The notes below the pieces were generated by a model. It did not search any database. It was not told the DNA's origin and was given only the letters and a program-made list of their open reading frames with translations. Made by a program: the position numbers and the translations under genes. DNA of 5,413 nucleotides, taken from contig DUKX01000154.1 of assembly GCA_013329085.1 (NCBI GenBank), positions 992 to 6,404 on the forward strand. Direction: 5' to 3'. This DNA comes from Methanofastidiosum sp. GTDB lineage: Archaea; Methanobacteriota_B; Thermococci; Methanofastidiosales; Methanofastidiosaceae. Shown piece after piece: positions 1 through 3,705 of the stretch (position 1 is the stretch's first letter; the number at the start of each line of letters is the position of its first letter).

Positions 1-1
1 T

Positions 2-355
2 CGTCTTCGTTCACAGGCTACAAAGAAAGAAGTTGTGGAGGACATTATAAAAGTAGCGATTCAAAGATTCGGTTATCCGTATTTGCGTAATGAGGACACT
101 GTATATGATAAAGAGTATTTCCCGAAAGCTAAAATATTACCAAATGGTAATCCATACATAATGGTTAAGTTGCCACCAGCGAATATCGAATGGAATAAAA
201 AAACATTCAATTGGGCTATGCAAGTGAATGCTGCATTTTACTCAACATATATTGAATGGGGAACAGAAGAAACCGGTTTTAAATCAGGTTATTTGCACAT
301 TCGCATAACACATGGTGCGATTTGCCGACATAAAAATAATATGCAAACCGGGTAA
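2..355 (+). CDS. 3' end of an unrecognised protein (5' end outside the window)
   Basis: The reading frame is open from base 2 without interruption, so this is probably the C-terminal 117 residues of a longer protein. The internal GTG at 35 has no special support as a start, because the codons before it (RLRSQATKKEV) read as ordinary coding sequence. The visible part is mixed alpha/beta. It has a charged helix-like start, a Tyr/Pro-rich middle containing KILPNGNPYIMVKLPP, and a C-terminal part rich in aromatics and His (YLHIRITHG, ICRHK). There is no signal peptide, membrane segment or catalytic motif that I recognise. The gene ends with TAA, 41 bases before the stem of a strong terminator, so it closes a transcription unit. 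No function is assigned. Confidence 0.75.
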   Translation, partial: RLRSQATKKEVVEDIIKVAIQRFGYPYLRNEDTVYDKEYFPKAKILPNGNPYIMVKLPPANIEWNKKTFNWAMQVNAAFYSTYIEWGTEETGFKSGYLHIRITHGAICRHKNNMQTG

Positions 356-396
356 TACCAAGTAGATCAGTTATAGGGCGAAATCCCACTTAGATT

Positions 397-433
397 AAAG
401 AGTTGATGGGTTGTTACCTTTCAACTCTTTTTT
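397..433 (+). terminator. Rho-independent terminator
   Basis: AAAGAGTTGA (397-406) pairs perfectly with TCAACTCTTT (421-430) across a 14-base loop, and the stem runs into six consecutive T (428-433). The loop can close further through GGT/ACC. The hairpin lies 41 bases after the stop of the first gene and 38 bases before the next start, so it separates two transcription units. It is the only canonical intrinsic terminator I can see in the window. Confidence 0.85.
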
Positions 434-471
434 AGTATAATAATAATATACTCTGTAAAAAACAATTACTA

Positions 472-738
472 ATGGACTCTAATATCCCACATAATTCAAA
501 TAGCAAATCATACCATGATCTTCTAGTTGAACTGATTACTCTAAAACAAAAGGACTATGATCAGTTTATGGAACGACTGTATGAAACCTTGTCAGGAGAG
601 TATAAGGATGTAATTAATAGTGCTGATCCAGTTGATGAAAAACGCAAGGCATTATCTACTATGATCGCGTTTTTTCAGGCTAAAGAAGAGTACGAGAAGT
701 GTGCTCAATTAAAGAAAATGATTGATTCATTAACATAA
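472..738 (+). CDS. Small acidic helical protein with a UVR-like C-terminal motif
   Basis: This 88-residue protein is predicted to be largely alpha-helical and highly charged. Residues about 57-87 (EKRKALSTMIAFFQAKEEYE followed by KCAQLKKMIDSL) resemble the UVR motif, the helical hairpin known from UvrB and UvrC that mediates protein-protein contact. The key pattern is an acidic E-x-Y-E-x-C/A-A-x-L-K-x-x-I run. Similar stand-alone tails are common in small phage proteins of unknown role, so a repair function should not be assumed. The N-terminal 15 residues are Asn/Ser-rich and probably disordered. The ATG at 472 lacks a Shine-Dalgarno sequence and sits behind an A-rich leader. It is the first gene after the terminator at 397-433, so a promoter is expected in the AT-rich 38 bases between them, but none is clear. 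The membrane-protein gene follows after 10 bases. Confidence 0.8.
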   Translation: MDSNIPHNSNSKSYHDLLVELITLKQKDYDQFMERLYETLSGEYKDVINSADPVDEKRKALSTMIAFFQAKEEYEKCAQLKKMIDSLT

Positions 739-748
739 AACAAAAATC

Positions 749-868
749 ATGATAACTATTTGGTCTCAATCCTGTACTGATCAATTTATTTCAACTGGAT
801 CAGTTATGCTTATATTGGCATTATTAATAATTGGGATTACGTATCTAGTATCGCGAAGGAATAAGTAA
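749..868 (+). CDS. 39-residue single-pass membrane protein
   Basis: This short frame encodes 39 residues. A polar N-terminus (MITIWSQSCTDQFISTG) is followed by one hydrophobic segment at residues about 19-34 (VMLILALLIIGITYLV) and a basic tail, SRRNK. By the positive-inside rule the C-terminus should be cytoplasmic. It fills the space between its neighbours exactly: it starts 10 bases after the previous stop, and its TAA is immediately followed by the ATG of the next gene. That tight fit and the clean transmembrane/basic-tail architecture argue that it is real. Its role is unknown. Small single-pass proteins in phages include holins, spanin components, superinfection-exclusion proteins and host-membrane modulators, and nothing here selects among them. 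A 7-bp inverted repeat (776-782 with 798-804) lies inside the gene. Confidence 0.65.
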   Translation: MITIWSQSCTDQFISTGSVMLILALLIIGITYLVSRRNK

Positions 869-1162
869 ATGCCAAGTCCATTAAGAAAGAGCAAGAAAGT
901 TTGGATACTTACCAAGCGAGAAGGAGAAATTGAAACTGTTGTATGTGTAACGCCAACGTTTAGAACCGCGTATAAACTTGCATTGTTTGAACTTAAGATT
1001 GCTAAACCCTGCTTAACTGAATTACAAGCTAGGCGCCTGTATCATAAACTAGGTAAGTGTTTGATATGGAATACATTAGAATTTGAATCATTCGAGGAAG
1101 CATTATGGTCACCAATTGGACGGCTTGCAAAGTTACAACAGGTACCAGTAAAAAGAGCATAG
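869..1162 (+). CDS. Small basic protein of unknown function
   Basis: A 97-residue protein rich in Lys and Arg at both ends (MPSPLRKSKK at the start and PVKRA at the end). Residues about 10-45 look like a beta hairpin followed by a helix (KVWILTKREGEIETVVCVT, then a helix with AYKLALFELK). This arrangement is seen in many small accessory phage proteins, but I cannot name a family. There is no signal peptide or membrane segment. The start is supported by AAGGA at 856-860, eight bases upstream, one of the few clear Shine-Dalgarno sequences in the window. The ATG abuts the TAA of the membrane-protein gene in the same frame, so translation is probably coupled. The gene ends with TAG, 16 bases before the next start. 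Confidence 0.8.
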   Translation: MPSPLRKSKKVWILTKREGEIETVVCVTPTFRTAYKLALFELKIAKPCLTELQARRLYHKLGKCLIWNTLEFESFEEALWSPIGRLAKLQQVPVKRA

Positions 1163-1178
1163 TATAAATAATACAGTT

Positions 1179-1466
1179 ATGTCAGTAATTACCCTTACTA
1201 TTCAAGTTCACGAACGTGGATCAATTCGAGAGTTTCAGATTTATGATCCAATATCACGATATATTGGTTGTGAATTCAAAACAGATGATACTGATCTAAC
1301 TCTTTATTTTGATGGGTTTCGCTCGATACCCATTACATTTTCATCAGTTAATGATAGAGGAATATTTCTAATTGTTTTAACTGCTGGTCTAGATGGTCTT
1401 GTTGATTTTACATTAACTAACCTTGGCCCAGTTGCTACAACAACGACAACAACTGTTGCCCCATAA
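1179..1466 (+). CDS. Beta-rich protein with a C-terminal poly-Thr tail, possibly structural
   Basis: A 95-residue protein dominated by alternating hydrophobic/polar segments (SVITLTIQVHERG, EFQIYD, TLYFDGF, GIFLIVLTAG, LVDFTLTNLG), as expected for a small beta-sandwich. It ends with VATTTTTTVAP. Threonine tracts closing with A-P are familiar as low-complexity linkers between domains of phage structural and tail-fibre-like proteins, which suggests a virion or surface role; this is inference. Ending just after such a linker is odd, because a further domain would normally follow. The frame stops at TAA, and the bases after it look non-coding. It may therefore be a naturally short protein, a domain made for attachment, or the remnant of a longer gene. 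There is no Shine-Dalgarno sequence, and the 16-base gap to the previous gene suggests co-transcription. Confidence 0.75.
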   Translation: MSVITLTIQVHERGSIREFQIYDPISRYIGCEFKTDDTDLTLYFDGFRSIPITFSSVNDRGIFLIVLTAGLDGLVDFTLTNLGPVATTTTTTVAP

Positions 1467-1478
1467 GTTTCTCTAGAA

Positions 1479-1514
1479 TTTTTTCCTCTCACAGATTTAT
1501 TGTATTTTTACTAC
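1479..1514 (+). promoter_or_regulatory. Candidate phage promoter, copy A
   Basis: T6 (1479-1484), CCTCTCA (1485-1491), an 11-base spacer, then TATTTTTACTAC (1503-1514). The same bipartite element with identical spacing occurs at 1630, 2456 and 3641. This copy starts 13 bases after the previous stop and has no start codon close downstream. What follows is a hairpin-rich stretch, so it may drive a small RNA or give the gene at 1690 a long leader. Confidence 0.6.
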
Positions 1515-1594
1515 GTTATCTTGCTGAAGGCAAGTTCTAACGGGCCGAACCTTTAGGATTTTGGGAGAGTATACTCCGACTTAGACATATTTTT
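1514..1594 (+). ncRNA. Candidate structured RNA or leader between two tandem promoters
   Basis: Directly after promoter copy A lies a stretch with stacked complementarity. CGTTA (1514-1518) pairs with TAACG (1538-1542), and inside it CTTGC (1520-1524) pairs with GCAAG (1530-1534) around the loop TGAAG. A second hairpin, GGAG (1564-1567) with CTCC (1574-1577), is followed after 12 bases by TTTTT (1590-1594), which could act as a weak terminator. The loop TGAAG (1525-1529) could also pair with CTTTA (1551-1555), with one G-U, giving a pseudoknot. The stretch is GC-richer than its surroundings and holds no convincing reading frame. It does not match the tRNA, hammerhead or preQ1 patterns I tried. 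It could be a free small RNA or part of the 5' leader of the gene at 1690. Both ends are approximate. Confidence 0.4.
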
Positions 1595-1629
1595 GAGTAA
1601 GCATTTTATTTTAAAATATTTCATTCTGG

Positions 1630-1665
1630 TTTTTTCCTTTCAGCTATTCGTGATATTTTTACTAC
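1630..1665 (+). promoter_or_regulatory. Candidate phage promoter, copy B
   Basis: T6 (1630-1635), CCTTTCA (1636-1642), 11 bases, then TATTTTTACTAC (1654-1665). The downstream half is identical to that of copy A. It ends 24 bases before the ATG at 1690, so it most likely drives that gene and the one at 2141. Confidence 0.65.
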
Positions 1666-1689
1666 ATCAATCAATTAAACCTCAATCAT

Positions 1690-2109
1690 ATGCAAAAAGT
1701 TGTAGTCTTCAGGTTTGGTCCGCCAATACCGATCCCACCAATTACAGATGCTCTTATTCCGCATTTTGCAAGCGGTAAACCTATGGCTATCCCAGTGCCT
1801 GGTGGAGTGATGTCGGTGTTCAACACCAATTCAACAATTGATGAGATCGCCACTTCGATTAAAGGAACTGAGTTGCCGATTGTATTCTTTGTATTTGCGT
1901 ACAGTCGAACCTCTACTGTGTTGCCTACTGAACTTGCTGACGCTATTGCTGACGCACTTGGTGATGAGGTAGCTGAAGCACCAACTGTAATGCCAAATGC
2001 ACCAACTGCTACAGTAGGTACATACGATCAAATCCTCGACAAAATCAATGCTACCGGTATGAGTTCATTAACCGAAGCTGAACTAGCAGTGCTGAAGGCA
2101 GGGCTTTAA
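1690..2109 (+). CDS. Unknown protein with a Pro-rich N-terminus and an ILDKI...SLT helical tail
   Basis: This 139-residue protein starts with a hydrophobic, proline-rich segment (VVVFRFGPPIPIPPITDALI). A hydrophobic run, PIVFFVFAY (residues 63-71), is too short to be a sure membrane span. A helical, Ala-rich part follows (ELADAIADALGDEVAEA, residues 81-97), then an Ala/Pro/Thr linker. Residues about 112-136 (YDQILDKINATGMSSLTEAE) form a probable helical hairpin. It resembles the short C-terminal ILDKI-x3-G-x2-SLT-x2-E element seen at the end of some rhomboid-family and other bacterial proteins, where it is an accessory module. No catalytic residues are visible. The start has no Shine-Dalgarno sequence. 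The frame overlaps half of a strong hairpin at its stop codon. The role is unknown. Confidence 0.8.
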   Translation: MQKVVVFRFGPPIPIPPITDALIPHFASGKPMAIPVPGGVMSVFNTNSTIDEIATSIKGTELPIVFFVFAYSRTSTVLPTELADAIADALGDEVAEAPTVMPNAPTATVGTYDQILDKINATGMSSLTEAELAVLKAGL

Positions 2110-2129
2110 TAGCCCTGCCGATTCGGCAG
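2097..2129 (+). promoter_or_regulatory. Pair of mutually exclusive hairpins at a gene junction
   Basis: GGCAGGGCT (2097-2105) pairs perfectly with AGCCCTGCC (2111-2119), enclosing the TAA stop of the upstream gene. CTGCCG (2115-2120) can instead pair with CGGCAG (2124-2129) around a three-base loop. The two stems share CTGCC and cannot form together. No T tract follows, so this is not a standard intrinsic terminator. The second stem ends two bases before the AAGGA of the next gene. The arrangement could protect the upstream message or couple translation across the junction: a ribosome finishing the first gene would disrupt the first stem and free the second. Confidence 0.55.
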
Positions 2130-2140
2130 AAAGGAAACAT

Positions 2141-2449
2141 ATGGATGATTTGATATTTGAACCTCTTGTCAGATTTATGTCAAAAGGCAATGAGATACAA
2201 AGGTGCACTACTATGTATAAGAATATTGGAATTTGTTGGGAAACGTTTTTCCCGCACAATATTTTTAAAGACCCAATCGATCGATTTACTGTAGATTTAG
2301 TATTACCGATTGGTACTACTCTACATGAATCAGGTTACATGAATCCAAACTATTATACAGATGAAGGATTTGGTATGCCTGAATTTAAGACGCTTGATAA
2401 CGCTATTGAATTTATTGACTCATATTGCAATCTTTTGATTACTCCCTAG
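2141..2449 (+). CDS. Unknown 102-residue protein
   Basis: I do not recognise this protein. It is slightly acidic and rich in aromatics and methionine, with segments such as GICWETFFPHNIF (residues about 30-42) and GYMNPNYYTDEGFGMPEF (about 65-82). A closing amphipathic helix, LDNAIEFIDSYCNLL, is near residues 85-99. The pattern suggests a compact mixed alpha/beta cytoplasmic protein without signal peptide or membrane span. The start is well supported by AAGGA (2131-2135) at five bases, one of the few good Shine-Dalgarno sites here. It lies 31 bases after the gene at 1690, behind the alternative hairpins, and probably shares its transcript. The stop codon TAG lies inside one copy of the TACTCCSTA repeat. 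Confidence 0.78.
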   Translation: MDDLIFEPLVRFMSKGNEIQRCTTMYKNIGICWETFFPHNIFKDPIDRFTVDLVLPIGTTLHESGYMNPNYYTDEGFGMPEFKTLDNAIEFIDSYCNLLITP

Positions 2450-2455
2450 TACCGA

Positions 2456-2491
2456 TTTTTTCCTGTCAAGTATATTTGCTATATTAGCAAT
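2456..2491 (+). promoter_or_regulatory. Candidate phage promoter, copy C
   Basis: T6 (2456-2461), CCTGTCA (2462-2468), 11 bases, then TATATTAGCAAT (2480-2491). It occupies most of the 62-base gap between two genes and ends 20 bases before the ATG at 2512. It probably starts the cluster of four small genes at 2512-3507. Confidence 0.65.
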
Positions 2492-2511
2492 ACAAACTTA
2501 ATTAAACAAAT

Positions 2512-2817
2512 ATGGAACTCAACGTAGTAACCCCATTTAAGGGTACACATTTTAATTCGCACAAGAACCATAATCCTGATTGCGATATCCTCGAAGGCTT
2601 CCTTGATGATGACTCCTTAATAACATATGGAATTTATATCAAAGGACCAAGAAAGGGTCAAGAGTTTTGCGAATATTATAGAGGCGAAAACTATCGTTGC
2701 AAATCAACAAAGCGTAGTTATTCTCGGCTCTGGACTCCAGTAAACATTCCTGTCAAGTACTTCACAAGATGGCAGTTACTCCGTAGTATATATGAAACCT
2801 TGCCAAAAGACGTATAA
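2512..2817 (+). CDS. Unknown 101-residue basic protein
   Basis: I cannot assign this protein to a family. It has a His/Asn-rich stretch (HFNSHKNHNPDCD, residues about 13-25), an acidic patch (EGFLDDDSL), and a long basic, aromatic second half (GPRKGQEFCEYYRG, YRCKSTKRSYSRLW). Single Cys residues at about 24, 53 and 63 do not form an obvious zinc knuckle. The basic C-terminal half could bind nucleic acid, but that is only a guess from composition. It is the first gene after promoter copy C. Its start lacks a Shine-Dalgarno sequence and follows an A-rich leader. The TAA stop directly abuts the next ATG in the same frame. Confidence 0.78.
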   Translation: MELNVVTPFKGTHFNSHKNHNPDCDILEGFLDDDSLITYGIYIKGPRKGQEFCEYYRGENYRCKSTKRSYSRLWTPVNIPVKYFTRWQLLRSIYETLPKDV

Positions 2818-3036
2818 ATGAAAAAAATCATGAGAGTGTATGTACCGGATCAAAAGACCGGTGTCGAGAAAAGTATAACTGAACCAGATGAGATTGCAAA
2901 GATTCTCAGTAAGCCAAAGGCTGATCTGGATTTAGACTATGATGTCGGCCAAAACTTTAAGATGGGGACAAGTAAAGAATTAATAGGACAAACTGTAATT
3001 GTTGGCGATCTGGAAATGGTAATTCCTGAACACTAA
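2818..3036 (+). CDS. Unknown 72-residue protein
   Basis: A small, highly charged protein beginning MKKIMRVYVPDQKTG and ending in a beta-like segment, GQTVIVGDLEMVIPEH. The middle (EPDEIAKILSKPKADLDLDY) is probably a helix with an acidic turn. There is no signal peptide or membrane span and no family that I recognise. The ATG begins immediately after the TAA of the upstream gene with no separate ribosome-binding site, so expression probably depends on termination-reinitiation from that gene. The next gene lies 54 bases downstream, the widest gap within this cluster. Confidence 0.72.
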   Translation: MKKIMRVYVPDQKTGVEKSITEPDEIAKILSKPKADLDLDYDVGQNFKMGTSKELIGQTVIVGDLEMVIPEH

Positions 3037-3090
3037 TAGTTGTGACATTCTATTCAGTTTAATAAGTACTCCCTAGTAAAATGTAAAACT

Positions 3091-3315
3091 ATGTCAATGT
3101 TAAAAGACTTACACGAAAACACAGATCCGAGATTTAAACATTTAATCGGTAAGAAGGTTCGATTCATTCATAAGGATCACCCTCATTATGGGGTTTTACA
3201 TTTTGCTGGGATAAATCAATTCTTGCACAATGAATTTCAAGTTACAGCAGGTCGTACTCCGTACTGGCCAGTTGACCCAAATACAATACATGAAGTAATA
3301 GGTAGGATAAATTAA
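3091..3315 (+). CDS. Small SH3-like barrel protein (putative)
   Basis: A 74-residue protein. After a short helical start, residues about 18-70 alternate as beta strands. A LIGKKVRFIHKD opening is followed by YGVLHFAGIN, EFQVTAG and a RTPYWPVDP turn, then IHEVIG. The G-K-K-V-R-x-I opening with a G-V-L and a late x-V-T strand is the pattern of small SH3/KOW-type barrels found in many phage accessory proteins, where they bind nucleic acid or protein. I infer the fold only, not the function. There is no Shine-Dalgarno sequence. One copy of the TACTCCSTA repeat lies 15 bases before the start and another lies inside the gene (3255-3263). Confidence 0.75.
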   Translation: MSMLKDLHENTDPRFKHLIGKKVRFIHKDHPHYGVLHFAGINQFLHNEFQVTAGRTPYWPVDPNTIHEVIGRIN

Positions 3316-3327
3316 ATTATAACCAAT

Positions 3328-3507
3328 ATGAAACGCTTCAAAAATTGGATACAGTCTATACATGTGCATCATTATGTAGCATTTGATATGCTCAGAACGT
3401 CTATGAATACTGCTACAGTATATCGTAAATGTAGTAAATGTGGCAAACATAAAAGTAAGCAAATATATCTTATTGATACAGAGTATCCAACGATCGCGAA
3501 TTCCTAA
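3328..3507 (+). CDS. 59-residue basic protein with a single CxxC knuckle
   Basis: This short frame encodes 59 residues beginning MKRFKNWIQSIHVHHYVAFD. It contains the zinc-knuckle-like stretch YRKCSKCGKHKSKQIYL at residues about 32-48, followed by an acidic end. Only one CxxC pair is present. The nearby His residues (HVHH at 12-15, H41) could complete a metal site, or the protein could pair with a partner. Very small phage and prophage proteins with a CxxCG turn near the C-terminus are widespread and mostly uncharacterised. It starts 12 bases after the previous stop in an ACCAAT-ATG context without a Shine-Dalgarno sequence, and it is probably the last gene of the cluster from promoter C. Its length, spacing and coherent motif support it over any frame on the opposite strand. 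Confidence 0.65.
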   Translation: MKRFKNWIQSIHVHHYVAFDMLRTSMNTATVYRKCSKCGKHKSKQIYLIDTEYPTIANS

Positions 3508-3640
3508 TCCGATCTATATTAATCTCTTCAGTTTATTTACAGTCTAATGACTAATGTGTAAACTACTGTAGTATATTATACAGTATACAAAGTTGCGTAA
3601 GTTTACTCGGCTAAAGTATATGGAATATTTTTGCTTTAGA
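3508..3640 (+). promoter_or_regulatory. Intergenic region with inverted repeats, possible operator region
   Basis: This is the first part of a 198-base gene-free stretch. TACTGTA (3564-3570) is repeated inverted as TACAGTA (3579-3585) around eight bases. AGTTTA (3530-3535) is inverted as TAAACT (3559-3564), and TTTACA (3536-3541) as TGTAAA (3557-3562). Between them lies a tandem CTAATGA/CTAATGT (3544-3557). TATTTTTGCTTT (3626-3637) matches the downstream half of the promoter motif at all but one position but lacks the upstream half. The repeats could be binding sites for a regulator of the RadA-like gene, or hairpins in a long leader. No terminator is visible. Confidence 0.4.
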
Positions 3641-3676
3641 TTTTTTACTGTCAGACTTAAGTATTATTTTAGCAAT
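3641..3676 (+). promoter_or_regulatory. Candidate phage promoter, copy D
   Basis: T6 (3641-3646), ACTGTCA (3647-3653), 11 bases, then TATTTTAGCAAT (3665-3676). It ends 29 bases before the ATG of the RadA-like gene and is the most likely promoter for that gene and the following DUF932-like gene. Confidence 0.65.
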
Positions 3677-3705
3677 ATCAAATTCAAACTAACTAAACTC
3701 GGTGT

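Noticed and set aside
776..804. 7-bp inverted repeat ACTGATC...GATCAGT
   Set aside because: It lies within a coding region with a 15-base loop and no flanking signal, so chance is the simpler explanation.
1304..1492. Minus-strand frame opposite the poly-Thr gene
   Set aside because: Its poly-Val run is the reverse reading of the Thr codons. All other genes are on the plus strand and no start context supports it.
1514..1594. Possible tRNA or known ribozyme or riboswitch
   Set aside because: There is no T-loop consensus or acceptor pairing for a tRNA, no CTGATGA/GAAA hammerhead core, and no preQ1 pattern. I kept it only as an unclassified structured candidate.
1593..1778. 61-codon plus-strand frame starting at TTG
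   Set aside because: It runs through promoter copy B and overlaps the better supported gene at 1690 in another frame. Its start is weak and its composition looks like translated AT-rich intergenic DNA.
1831..2031. 66-codon minus-strand frame
   Set aside because: It is antisense to the gene at 1690, has a Cys/Trp/Ser-rich product and no regulatory support.
2276..2285. Palindrome ATCGATCGAT
   Set aside because: A short repeat of the common GATC/ATCGAT type inside a gene, without context that suggests function.
2747..2759. Second exact copy of the 13-mer TTCCTGTCAAGTA from promoter copy C
   Set aside because: It lies inside a gene and has neither the full T6 run nor a TATWTT half at the required distance, so I do not call it a promoter.
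3196..3462. 88-codon minus-strand frame
   Set aside because: It is antisense to two plausible plus-strand genes (3091 and 3328), and its Tyr/Met/Cys-rich product looks like a shadow translation.
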